Positions 47,404 through 59,936 of a DNA stretch of 64,000 nucleotides are shown here, one piece after another. Origin of the DNA: Macrophomina tecta (lineage: Eukaryota > Ascomycota > Dothideomycetes > Botryosphaeriales > Botryosphaeriaceae). Numbering within the stretch: position 1 is the first letter of the stretch; each line of letters starts with the position of its first letter. Position numbers and translations under genes: made by a program. Location of the stretch: the NCBI GenBank assembly GCA_024180945.1, contig JAKSGN010000003.1, forward strand, positions 2,542,001 through 2,606,000. Reading direction: 5' to 3'. The notes beneath the pieces were generated by a model. That model saw nothing but the letters and a program-made list of their open reading frames with translations. It was not told the DNA's origin and did not search any database.

Positions 47404-50400
47404 GATGCCTACTTTAAAGCTTAAGTAGATTATAGCCTAGCGCTAGTAGTTTATTAAAGCTAGAAAGCGTATTCTAAATACTTTTAAAGCTAAGTATTAA
47501 TTACTAAAGTCTAAGTTTTCTTTTAAATTTTCTTTACCTAGTCGTTCATTTTAAGAGGCTATATCGCTAACGCCTACGCCTCGTACTTATATTCTTACTT
47601 ACTATTAAAGGTATACCTCTACTTAAGGCCTTAGGATTTAAATAGCGCCTCGCGCTAATTTCTTAGGTACCTAAGGGTAGTCTTAGTATAGCCGAAGTAA
47701 ATTAATAATAAATAAAAGTATATTTATTTTTACTAGGGGCTTATTCTTTTAAAATATAATTAATAAATTATTAACGATACTCTTCGCGATAAGCCTTTAC
47801 CCCGTATAACCCGTTCGCACATGAAAAATTTAATTATAAGCCTACTAAGAATTTTCTCTAGTAGCGCTTAATCTATCGCTTCTTTAAATTCTTTCTAAAA
47901 TACTTCTTTAAATCTATCTCTTTTTTTTTAGTTACTTTCTCTTACTCTTATAAGATACTAAACCCTTCTATAACCCAAGTTATAAGATTAGTAGTATAAA
48001 AAGTAATATAGTAAATAAATAAGTAGATTATAGCTAAAGATTTAAAAGTTTTTAATCTAAAGACTCTAAGTAAGATTATAAAAGAACCTATATTAATTAC
48101 TTAGAAAGCTTAATACTTAGAAAAAGTTCTTAAGATATTTAACTCTATAAAGGGTATAGAGTTACTTACCCGTAAGCTTTAAAAGCTCGAGCCTAGAGAG
48201 TAAAGAAAAGAGAAATATATAAAGATTTATAGTATACTAGTTATACTTACGAATTCTACTAGTAATAGACTCGTAACCCTAGCTAAGATTATAGAGTAGA
48301 ATACTAAGATAAAAAAATTAGCCCTAGATAATTATAATTTAGTAATAAGAGAAGCGAATAAAATTAAAAAAGAGATACTTAAGAATAGTAGTAAAATAAT
48401 TATAAATATACGTAGGTTTTAGAATAATATTATAAAGGCTTAAAATAAAGAGGTAGTAAAGGCTTTAGTTTCTAGAGATTCGGCCTTATAAAACTACTTA
48501 AGATATATTAGCCCTTAGGCTAGATATAGTATACCTCTTAAGCGTACTATTAAGTAGATTAACTATATAATATACTACCATTTTATAAAGTACTATTATA
48601 CCTTTCTCTCCTTTTCCTACCCTATTAGCGAAGATTAAAATAAGATATACTAGACTACTACTATCTATAGTTCTAATTTCTAGAAGAGTAAAAAGGTATC
48701 TAGAAATATAAATACTCGTAAAATCTATACTATATTAAATTACGAAAAGATAGCTCTAGATACTACTACTCGCGAAGTAGTAGAGATTTTTTAAAAAAAA
48801 AAGAACTTTATAAGAGATAGTCTTAGTTTTCTAACGAATTATAAATACGTTTTTATTAATTAGTAGACCCTATTCTCTAAGAGAATTAAGATAATCGATC
48901 CCATATTTTCTTTAAAGAAAAACCGTTTATTTAGTACTAATTTCTCTAAGAAATCTAAAAGTAAGAGAAAAGTAAGTAGATTAATATTAGCTAAATAAAG
49001 TCTCTTATATCTATATAGAAAAAGTTAAGATCTTAATAATTTAGATATTATTACGTTTCTTAATAACTACGCTAAATACCTTAATAATAAGTTCGATCGC
49101 TAGATTACTTATAATAAGAAATATTATTACGAGTACTCTACTAGTATTAAATTAAATCTAAAAGAGAGCTTAGATAACCTAAATTTTAGTAAGGGCTATA
49201 ATATACTAGTAATTCTATTATAAACCTCTACTAGTAGTTAGTCTTACACTATATATCTTTAAGATTTATATATAGTAGTAGAAATTAAGACTAGAAGCGC
49301 TATAATAAAAGAAGAAATTAGTAATATTCTCTTAAAGATTATTAAAGATATTTCTAATAATTCTTTTTATTAGATAAAGAAGCTTAAGGTTAGAAAGTAT
49401 CTTCTTATCTAGAGTTATAATATAAATAATACTAATTTAGGTGGCTTTAGATACTTTAAAGATAATTCTAAGTAGGAGTTATAGTATTACTACTAGAGCG
49501 AGTAAGATTAAAAGAAATTAGAAAAAGAGTTAATTAGAAATAGTAATTAAGAAACGTATAGTATTACTAATATATTTAGTATTTAGAATAGATATTCTAG
49601 TACTAACCTAACTCGACTTTAGTAGGCGCTTAAGAAAGATATCTAGTACTATTAGTACTATATAAAGTTCTTTAATAGAGAGCTTTCTTATAATAGATAT
49701 TACTCTTTAATAATCTTTATATTCTTTACTTAGTTTATTAGATAGTATTCTCTTTTATAGCTTTAAGTAGTAGTATCTAGTAAGACTTATTATTATAGCT
49801 TTATTAGTTATTCCGAGCCTATTTAATTTATTAATAGCTTAGTTTCTTTTTATAGAGTACCTTACCTACCTAAAGAGCGTAGGCGTACGCTATATTAAAA
49901 ATATAATAGGGCTATTATTAACTATAAGGTACCTCTATATAATAAAAAGAAAGCTAGATAGACTCGTAGAATATATAATAGAATTTCTACTAAAGAAAAA
50001 GAGATATTTAATAGTTATACTAGGCGTAATAAGTTAAATAAGTTATCTATAGTCTTTAAGAACTAAATAGCTAGAAGCTTTAAATTAATAAAGTCTAATA
50101 TAAAGCTAGTAACTTCTAGTATAGTTATTACTTTAAGGCCTACGATTTCCTAGAAGTATAGTAAAGAGAGTAAGTCTATATAATAAATCTACGCTAATAC
50201 TATATTTATTAGAATTAAGAAAGATAGGAAGCTAGAGCTACCTTATATAGAGTATAAGAATATTCATAAGACTAATCTAAAGATTAAACTATCTACTAAG
50301 AGCTATAGTAGGAGTAGATTTAATTTTATAAAGTTATTTAATAAGTACCGTATTAACTTATTAATAAGTAGAATCTATCTTATTTCTAATACGCTTATTA

Positions 50401-50520
50401 GGAAAAAGAATTAGAATAATTTATTAGTAGTAGCTAACGTGGATAATTAGTTTATAGCTAGTAAGAAAAAGAGAGGCGATTTAATTTAAAAATAGTAGAA
50501 AACGGTAGCGGTTTTAGTTT
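47404..50520 (+). pseudogene. Extra coding-like tract downstream of pol in C (unknown protein)
   Basis: Starts at a preserved ATG (MPTLKLK) after a TATA- and pyrimidine-rich stretch. In that frame the early part reads with TAA/TAG stops only where CAA/CAG is plausible (FIKARKRILNTFKAKY, SLTPTPRTYILTYY). Later parts need frame changes or are less clear. It has no gag, RT or integrase motif and I recognise no family. It lies between two sets of palindromes and upstream of the 3' LTR. It may be an additional element gene, a captured gene or a further insertion whose ends I could not find. Confidence 0.45.
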
Positions 50521-50684
50521 ATAAAATAATAAGATATTAGCGGAATACTAATAGAATAATTTATAGAAGATAAGATAGTTATAGCCGTAATATAGATTTA
50601 GAATTTTAGAGAAATTCGTTAGAGACTAAGAATATAGAAGTAGCTAAGTAAAGGCGCTTACGTAGAAAGTAGAGAGTCTAAGAA

Positions 50685-50755
50685 GACTTATATCTAATTA
50701 AATATAAGTCCTAGTCTATACGTAGTAAGACTTATACCTAGCTAGGTATAAGTCT
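50685..50755. repeat. Pair of palindromes near the 3' end of C
   Basis: 50,685-50,710 is near-perfect. 50,728-50,755 is a perfect 28-bp palindrome with half-site AGACTTATACCTAG and no loop. Confidence 0.88.
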
Positions 50756-51148
50756 CCTTAGTTATTATGCTTAACTAATATTCTTAGAAGCTTTAAACTT
50801 ATTAGTAAGAGCGGTTAGTTTACTTTACTTACTTTTACTCTTCTATTTCTTTCTTTTTCTTATTATTTTTTCTTAGCGTATTCGGTTCTAGGTTTACTTT
50901 TAGAATTATTTTTATTATAAATTAATATTTCTTTAGAAGGAAATCTTTCTCTTATTTTCTTATAAGTAGAGTAGGGTACTAATAGGCATATTAAAAAAAG
51001 GCCCTACTACGAAAAATAGTATAAAAATCGTAATACTAGATAATTAATAATCTTAATAAATACTATGCCTACTTCTATAGACTATAAGTCTTATATTTTT
51101 ACTTTTAGAAGCTACTAAGGAACGGTAAACTCGAAGCTCTAGATAAGA

Positions 51149-51605
51149 TATTATAGAGTAGAAAATAGATAAGCTAGTTAAAGTAAGAATAGTTCTTCTT
51201 ATATAAAGAATAAGACTTTAAGAAGCGGCTTAAGAAAAAGGCTCTAATTAGCGTATTAAAAGAAGGCTCTCTACTATAAATAAACTTCGTAATATAGCTA
51301 TAGAAGTATAATGGGCAACGTTTACTAGGGCGAAATAAAGTAGAATAACCTTTATTAGAAGAAAGTTTAACTAATAGATACTACTTCGCGGCGTACTTAT
51401 AAAATACATAGAAGCGGTAATTCTTCTTCTTCTTTTAGAATAGATTCTTTTAGTTTTATTACTTTATTCGATCGCCTACGAGACGCTATATAATAGAGTT
51501 ATTTTAAACTCTTCTTTTACTTTTTTTTATCTTTAATACGATTCTAACTATCTTTACTCTTTAGCTTACTAGATGCTCTTTTACGGAGTATTTCTCCTAT
51601 TAATA
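51149..51605 (+). repeat. 3' LTR of C (457 bp)
   Basis: Direct copy of 18,799-19,255, same length, transition differences only in the parts I compared. Followed by ACGT, the target duplication. Confidence 0.9.
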
Positions 51606-51609
51606 ACGT

Positions 51610-54600
51610 ACGTATATAATAAGATAATACCTAGAATTCTTAAAAAAATTACTACTTAAGATAGCTAACGAACTTGTATCTTAGCTAGAGAACGAGATAT
51701 AGAGAGTATAATAATTGTAAGATCTATAATATCTTCGTAATATAGCCTATATTCTCTATTAATACGATATAGTAACTAGAAATAAAGGCACCCTATAATA
51801 AATATTTTACGAAAAATACGATATATCTACCTTCTAGTATTAGATTTAAAATAGGTAGATCTACTAGAGACGATTAATTAAATGTAATAGATAGATATAA
51901 TAGAAAGATACTCTAATTTTAGTTAATAAATAGAACGAATATATCTATTACGAAATAATAAAATAATCTATATTAAAAAACTAGACGGCTTTCCTAGATA
52001 GAAATTTTAAAAGAGACCGTTAGATAGGTTTCTTAACTAGATTATATATATAGTAAATAGAATTATACCTACTAGATTAAACCTATATCGACTTTTATAT
52101 ATCCTAGTTATATTCTACGGGAAAAAGGTGATAGCTATAATTAATAGTAGCGTATAAGGCGTATTTATTAATTCTAAGTTTATTATTAAAAACTAACTAT
52201 TTTAGTAAGCTAAGAATTATTCTTATCGGCTAAATACGATAGACGGCTTTCTAGTAAAATATAAAAATAGCTAGATACGAATTAAGATAAAAAAAGTACT
52301 TTTTACTATTAAAAATTACTAAGAACGAATTAATCTTAACGTAATAATAATTTCTAAATATAATATTATCCTTAAAATATTATAGCTAAAGACCTACGAG
52401 CCGTATATTAGCTAGAAAATAGAGACTATTATATTTTCTAATAAATACTATAGATGTTACCTCGCAACGGTAAGAAGAAGCTAATAAAGCTAAAAAAAAA
52501 ATACTAAAGCCTAAGAGCTAGAGCGAAACCTCTAAGCTAAGATAGCGGAATAATAACGTATCTATAAATATTAAGACTATTAGTTACTAAGTACTAAAAC
52601 TTATAATAAGATAAGAAGAAAAGGCCTATATAATTTATATAAAACCTAGTAAGAATACTAAGTAGAAGACTCTTACTTATATAATATAAGGCCTTATAGA
52701 TAAGAATAAAAATAGTCTAAAGCTAGTTAAAAAAGACTACTTCTAGAGACTTAATAAATAGTATAATTATTTAGATAAAATAGATACTAGTTCCCTTAGA
52801 TATAGAAGCTATAATAATAAAGATATTTTAATAGCTAAGATTAGTATAGACCTTAGTAAAATTATAAAACCTACTAAGAATAAATTAGTATCTATACTAA
52901 AATTAGAAATAGTTCTATAGAAGTTCTAAGATATATTAAGAATATTTTAAGAAAGAGATAAAAAATAACTACTAGAGTATTAGCTATAAAATTATAAGAT
53001 ACTTCTACTTCTAAAAATATAATCTATTTTTAAGTCTATTTACTTCTTATCTAAGACAGAGGCTAAAGTACTATAAAAATATATTAATAAAAATCTAAAA
53101 CGAGAATATATATAACCCTTATAGTTATTAATAAAATATTCTATTCTATTTATTCTAAAAAAGAATAGTAAGCTTCGTCTCTATATTAACTACTAATAAC
53201 TAAATAATATTATAGTTAAAAACTAATATCTATTATCTTATATTAATAAATTATAAAATAAGCTTCGTAACACTAAGTTTTTTATAAAACTAAATCTTCG
53301 AGAAGACTACTACCTAGTCCGTATTAAGAAAAGTAAAGAATAAAAAATAGCATTTTAAATACGATTTAGATATTATAAATATATAATAATATTTTTCGGG
53401 CTTATTAACGTATCGACTATTTTCTAGAGCTTAGTTAATGATACTCTACGTTTATATTTAGACGTATTCGCCTTAGCTTACCTAGATAATATTCTAATAT
53501 ACTTAGAGATACTCGAGAAATATATTAAGTACGTAAAAAAAGTTCTAAAGACCTTAGATAAATAAAATCTCTAAGTAGTCCTAGAAAAAAGTGAATAGTA
53601 TATATAAAAAATAGAATACCTAGGGTTTATTATTACCCTAGAATATATCGATATAGACGATAAGAAACTAGATATAATTAAAAACTAGCTAATACTATAA
53701 ATTATTAAAGAAGTATAATTCTTTCTTAGATTTACTAACTTTTATTAAAAGTTTATTATAAACTACGCTAAGGTAGCGGCGCCTCTAACTAATATTACTA
53801 AGAAAAAATATAGATTTATATAGAAAAAAAGATAGTAATAAGCGTTTAACTTACTAAAGTAAATATTTATAAAAGTATTAATTCTAGAACTCTATAACCT
53901 AAATCTATTAATTATGGTAAAAACCAACACTTTAGACTATACTATAGAAGCTATACTTAGTTAGCTAGATAAAGAAAATAGACTATACTCTATTATCTAC
54001 TACTCTAGAAAAATAATACCTACTAAAAAAAACTACGATATCTATAATAAAGAACTCTTAGCTATAGTTATAACTTTTAAAAAGTAGAGATACTATCTTA
54101 AAGACGCTAAGTATTAGATTATAGTTTACTATAGCTATAAAAATCTCTTATACTTTACTACTACTAAGAAATTAAACTAATAATAGATTTAGTAAACTAA
54201 AGAGCTAGCGTCTTATAATATAAAGATTATCTATAGAAAGAGATCTAAAAATACTTACGTAAACACGCTAAGTAAACGAGCCGACTATATTAAAGAAAAG
54301 CTAGGTCTATAATCTATAATACTTAATATATAGAAGAATAGGTCTTTTATACCCGCTAGCTATAGCCGCTAGGTTATAGCTATTTATAGCCTAGAATAAA
54401 TATAGCTTAAGAAAGAACTAGATAACTTACTTATTCTAGTTAGACTATTTATTCTAGCGATACGCCTCGAAGATAACGAATAGAAGTAGAAGATCTAAAA
54501 AGCCTATATAAATAATATAATAGCTTAAGAAATTAGAGAGCTTAATAATAATTCTTAAATAACTAGAAACGTAGATAGTATAATTCTATTTTTAGAATTA

Positions 54601-56293
54601 GTCTACGTTTTGGTTAAACTACGAAAAGAGCTCGTAAAGAATATATATAAAGCCCTAGTATATAGTTATTAAGAAATAAATAAGACGATAAAGCAAATTA
54701 TAAAAAGCTACTACTTTTTAAAGCTAAGAAAAACTATTTAATAGATAGTCTCGTAATACGACCTTTATATTAGAAGTAAGACTATAAGATACGTATTCTA
54801 TAAACTATTTTAGCTACTATTAATACTAAAGCACCCTTAGTAATCTATCTCGCTAGACTTTATTATAAATCTATTTAAGTTAGAAGAACTGCTTACTAAG
54901 ATTAAGTATAACTTAATCTTAGTTATTATTAATAAAATAATAAAGTATATATACTACTTACTATATTTTAAGACGGCGAATACGAAAGAACTCGTCTATA
55001 TATTTCTTAAAATAATTCTTAGTAACTACGGGTTATTAGAAGAACTCGTATTAGATAGAAATTAGTTATTTATATCTTAATTTTAATAGATACTTACTCG
55101 CTAGCTTAGAGCTAAGTATAAACTCTTAACTATAGTATATCCTTAAATAGACGAGTAGATAGAACGAATAAATTAAATGCTAAAATAATACCTACGCTAC
55201 TACCTTAACTATATATAAGATAACTAGGTTAAGCTACTACTACTTATATAGTTCGCGTATAATAGCTCGAAAGCGTTAGCTATATAAGAATCTCTATTCT
55301 ATACTAACTATAGTTATAAGCCTATAGCTTATAAAGAGCTAATACTAAGTAAATTTCTAGCCTAAAAAGAAATTCTTAAAATAGACTAGCTAAAGATACT
55401 CTATAAATAACTATATCTAGATCTTAAATTCGTAGCCCTATAAATAGATAAATACTATAATAGACGGTACTAGAAGATACTAAAGCTAAAAGAAGAAAAT
55501 AAAGTTTACCTTCTTAGAAAAAATATTAGAATAAAATAGCTAAATAATAAATTAGACTTTAAGAAAATTGAACTATTTAAAATTAAAAAATAGATTAGAA
55601 AAATTAATTTCCGCCTTAGATTACTTAATACTATATAGATATACTCTATATTTTACATTTTACTCCTCGAACTAGTACTAGGAAACGCTACGCTATTATA
55701 CTAAATAAAAGAAATACTACCGGAAAATCTAAATGCCGATAAAAATATAGACTAAAATGTAGAATAAGTCCTAGATAGCGATTATATTAATAGTTAGTTT
55801 AGATACCTTCTTAAATAGAAAGAAGACTAGAATAATATCTAAGAACTATTAAAACTATATAACTATTAAGAACTTATTAATAAGTTTTATTACTAAAACC
55901 TAGATTAACTAATATCGCTAACTCGTTATACACGAAGAACCCGAAATTAAAATTAAAAAATAAAGATAACCGCGCCTAGTTAACTAGACTAAAACCCTCG
56001 AGAGACGTAGAATCTAAACTAACGCTAGAAGACCTAATAGACTAAAATAACCCTATAGCGTTATTAGCTAAGATATCGCTATATAAACGCTTTAGCGATT
56101 ATTTCTCTTTAGTATTTTTAGAGTTAGAGGTACCCCTAATCTCGTAAGTAGATTTAACGCGATTAAGCTTTTTTAACTTCTCTATAGTCGTAGCCTTCTT
56201 TAAAAGTATTAAGTAGATATAATACTTTAAGAGATTCTCTTACTTCTTTAAATAAGATAAATAGGCTATTATAGCTTATATAGTCTTACGAGC
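51610..56293 (+). pseudogene. B pol remnant: protease, RT, RNase H, integrase
   Basis: Continuation of B after C. RT about 53,000-53,560 with KKNSKLRLYINYQQLN, KFFIKLNLREDYYLVRIK and AYLDNILIY (about 53,475-53,500), which keeps one Asp of the pair. RNase H follows with TNTLDYTIEAILSQ (about 53,925-53,965) and NKELLAIVITF. Integrase about 54,650-55,370 has QSISLDFI, VLDRNQLFIS and EQIERINQMLKQYLRYY. Closest to A1/A2 by motif wording. Damaged throughout by stops of RIP type. Confidence 0.9.
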
Positions 56294-57083
56294 TATAATA
56301 GTAGCCTCTTCTACTAGGCTTTAGAATCGCCTAATAGGGTTAAATAGATAAAGAGTTTACTTTAAAGAATAAGAGAAGAGTAAAGAATTAAAATAATAGT
56401 AGTAATTATATAATATATTAATACGCGATATACGTTAGGCTTATTATCTCTAATAGGATTATATTAGAACTTTAAGTTAACTATAAAGATTAAAGTACTA
56501 CCTAATAAGTATATTCTATATACTATAGAAAAGCTATAATAATCTAGAAATTAGAATGACTATTAGATTAGTTATAATATTAAATTAATCTAAGAGTTAG
56601 ATTAATACTAAGGCTTTTAATCTATAAGTAGATTATGTAGGCCTTATATAATATAGGCGCTAAAGCCTATTTTCTAGAATCTAACTTTTATATTAATTAA
56701 GAAAGTATTATACCGTTAGACTATCGTTTCTTAGATTATATAAGTTATTTAACTTTTTTTCGTTTATTTCTCTTAGTCTAAAGTTAGTTTTTAGGATTCG
56801 TAATTCTTTCTTTAGGGATATTCTTTTTCTATAAGAGTTTAATCTAGTCGATATTTCTATAGTCTTACTATACTATATAGGTATTATTTTCGTACGGACT
56901 TTTACTACTATCTTATTTAGATCTATATGCGCTATTCTTTCTCGAGGCTATTTTTTTTATACGGGCACGCCGGCGTTATAGCTTTATTATTTTTACGGGT
57001 TCTTAGCTTCTATAGTATCTTTTTTCGTATAGGCTTTCTATCTATAGAGTTATAAAGCTCTTATTTCTCTAGGGTTTATAATA
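56294..57083 (-). repeat. Inverted solo LTR of family B (790 bp)
   Basis: Reverse complement of the B LTR from end to end. Flanks CGAGC (56,289-56,293) and TAAGC (57,084-57,088) are identical if two transitions are allowed, so they are a probable target duplication mutated after insertion. It is inside B itself, near its 3' end. Confidence 0.85.
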
Positions 57084-57506
57084 TAAGCTTTCTTTTAATC
57101 TATATATACTTTAGTATACGCCTAATTAAGATAGTTAACTAAGAATAAATATTAGTAATAGTAAAAAGTAGTAAAAAAAAAGTATATAATCTATAGCGTT
57201 AAAACTTTTTCTATTATAAGTAGTTCGTTTATAGCGCGCGTACTTTCTATAGTAAGAAGAACTCTTAATATTTATTTAATACTTTATAAACTTATTCTTA
57301 GAGGCTAGGAGTAAATAAAAAGAATAAGAAATAAATATTATGTAATTTTTATAATTAATACGCTTATCTAGAAGAATTTATTTAGTACGCTTATATTTTA
57401 AAGATATTATAAAGCTTTACTAAAAAAAAAAGAAAAAATAAAAGAAACCTAAGATATAGATAAATAAATAAATCTTCGGGCTAAAGATTCTTAAGAGAGG
57501 AAATAG
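57084..57506 (+). other. 3' end of B internal region
   Basis: AT-rich sequence between the solo LTR and the B 3' LTR with no clear coding motif. It ends in a purine-rich AAGAGAGGAAATAG, a likely polypurine tract for plus-strand priming. Confidence 0.6.
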
Positions 57507-58289
57507 TATTATAAATTCTAGAGAAATAAGGGCTTTATAACCCTATAAATAGAAAGCCCATATAGAAAAAAATACTATAGAGACTAAGAACTTATAAGAA
57601 TAATAAAGCTATAATACTAATATGCCCGTATAAGAAAGATAGCTTTAAGAAAAAATAATACGTATAGGCCTAGATAAGGTAGTAGCGAAAGCCCGTATAA
57701 AAATAACGTCTATATAACGTAGTAAGACTATAGAAATACTAACTAGATTAAACTTTTATAAAGAAAGAATGTTCTTAAGAAAAAAATTATAAATTTTAAA
57801 AACTAGCTTTAGGCTAAAAGAAATAAATAAAAGAAAGTTAAATAACTTATATAATCTAAAAAATAATAGTCTAGCGGTATAATATTTTCTTAACTAATAT
57901 AAAAGTTAAATTCTAGAAAATAGACCTTAGCGTCTAAGTTATATAAGATCTACTAGGCCTACTAGATAATAAAGAATTATAATTATTCTCTACTACGTAT
58001 AGATAATAAAGAATTCTAACTATTCTTTACTATTTATAGATTAGTATAACTCTTATATAGTATATAAATATACTTTTTAGCTAGTACTTTAATCTTTATA
58101 GTTAACTTAAAAGTTCTAATATAATTCTATTAGAGATAATAAGCCTAACGCGTATCGTATACTAATATATTACGTAATTACTACTATTATTTTAATTCTT
58201 TACTCTTTTCTTATTCTTTAAGGTAAATTCTTTAGCTATTTAATTCTACTAGGCGATTCTAAAGCCTAATAGAAGAGGCTACTATTATA
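57507..58289 (+). repeat. 3' LTR of B (783 bp)
   Basis: Pairs with 16,349-17,131. Ends CTATTATA followed by TAATA and then A1 sequence. Confidence 0.92.
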
Positions 58290-58294
58290 TAATA

Positions 58295-59500
58295 TAAAAG
58301 ATAAAGTCTTCTTAGTAAAATATAATTTTATTATAGAAATAAGTTCTATTAAGCGAAATAATATCCTTAAATTATTAAAAGAAATATAAGATTTAAATAA
58401 TAGTATAAGGCCTAGTAATAGTAGTATTAATAATAATCTTAAGAAAGACCTAAAATAGAACTAAAACTATAGTATATAAAATACTATCTTTTTAGTAAAA
58501 TATAGTACCTTAAGCGAAGTAAGTTCTATTAAGTTAAGTATTTCTAAAAATTAGATATAATACTTATTATAAAAAACTATGTAGAGAAAGCGTAAGGCTA
58601 AGAGTAAAACTTTATAGAAATAATTAGTAGCTCTAAAATCTTCTATAGACGTCTAGATAATCTTAAGAGAAATATTTAGGCGTATATAATACTAAGAATA
58701 ATAGGTCTACTTTATATATATTAAACCCTTACTAGTAGTATAATAAAGAGTATTAGCTAGGGTCTAATAAAAAAGACTAAAAAATAAGAACTATCTAACT
58801 TCTATTAAAGAAGATAATTCTACGAGAATTAAAAGAGAATAATATAGTAGTTTAGAGATGTAATAGTAACTATAAAAAATATCTCTAATACTAAAAATAG
58901 AAATAGTACCTAATAAGTATTAGAACTTAGTTATTATTTACTAAAAAAGAGAAAAGAAAGACTTATCTAAATATTAATTATAGAACTATAAGATTTTACT
59001 TAAACTAGAAATAAAACTAGCTTATAAGCCTATCTACTTCTTATTAAAAAAGAAAATAGAGGCTTTAAAGAAATATATTAAGAAAAATCTTAAATAAGAA
59101 TATATTTAACTATTAATATTATTAGCTAAATATCTAATTCTCTTTATTTCTAAGAAGAATAGTAAGTTACGCCTCTATATTAACTATTAATAACTTAATA
59201 ATATTATAATTAAGAACTAATACCCGCTTTTATATATTAATAAGCTTTAGAATAAGTTAGAGAATATAAAATACTTTATAAAACTAGATCTTAGAAAAGA
59301 TTATTACTTAGTTAGAATTAAAGAAAAGAAAGAATAGAAAATAGTCTTTAAAATAAAACTAAAACTCTATAAGTATATAATAATACTATTTAGACTTACT
59401 AACGTACTAGTAATATTCTAGTCGCTCGTTAATAATATACTATACGAATACTTAAATATCTTTTATTTAGCTTATCTTAATAATATTTTTATCTTCTTAG
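58295..59500 (+). mobile_element. Gypsy A1, right portion (pol to RT)
   Basis: Resumes A1 from 16,348. Translation around 59,130-59,490 gives RT motifs (KKNSKLRLYINYQQLN, YLAYLNNIFIF) parallel to A2 63,390-63,760. It ends at 59,500, just after the RT active-site region, where A2 has inserted. The rest of A1 is beyond the window. Confidence 0.9.
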
Positions 59501-59936
59501 TGTTACGGCGCAGCCTCTATAGTATAGGAAATAAGAAAGGAAAGAACGTTCTATAGAAAATTCTAAAGAAAAAAAGGGATTACATAACTCAGCATGTAAG
59601 TATCTAAGAACGAACCCACCGAGCCCTTATAAGCCGGGCTTATGCCGGCTTACTTCGAGCCCTCTAGAGCTGGGCTTATAATAGTACTACTAGATTATAT
59701 ATACTTTTCTACTTATATATAAACTATACTCCTTAGATAGCTTTGACCTTCGTGGTTAACTTTAATAATAATTTAGTATATTATTAGTAATACGGCCTTC
59801 GTACGTAGTACTTAGTCTTATTACGTGCTCGACTTACTCTTACCCTCTTCTTATACCCACTTAAGGAAAACCCCCTCGATAGGTTTTTTTTCTCTTTAGT
59901 ATTTAGATCCTTAGAGGTAGAGGCCCGCTCGTTATA
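59501..59936 (+). repeat. 5' LTR of A2 (436 bp)
   Basis: TGTTACGG to GTTATA. The segment 59,575-59,690 has nearly normal composition, with repeated GGGCTTAT and GCCGGCTT words, and is not shared with A1. The part from 59,690 onward is shared. Confidence 0.88.

Larger units (their letters stand above)
18799..51605 (+). mobile_element. Gypsy retrotransposon C (about 12.5 kb of own sequence, split)
   Basis: Bounded by two direct 457-bp LTRs of identical length, with at least a 4-bp target duplication ACGT (18,795-18,798 and 51,606-51,609). Own sequence: 18,799-20,812 and 41,077-51,605. It is unusually long for gypsy because a further open frame of about 3 kb and palindromic spacers lie downstream of the integrase. 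Inserted in the gag-pol region of B; interrupted by E. Confidence 0.9.
16349..58289 (+). mobile_element. Gypsy retrotransposon B (about 8.3 kb of own sequence, split)
   Basis: Bounded by two 783-bp LTRs in direct orientation and by a perfect TAATA target duplication (16,344-16,348 and 58,290-58,294). In A2 the empty site reads CGACG, the un-mutated form of TAATA. Own sequence: 16,349-18,798 and 51,606-58,289. It is interrupted by element C and by an inverted solo LTR. Inserted in A1. Confidence 0.93.
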
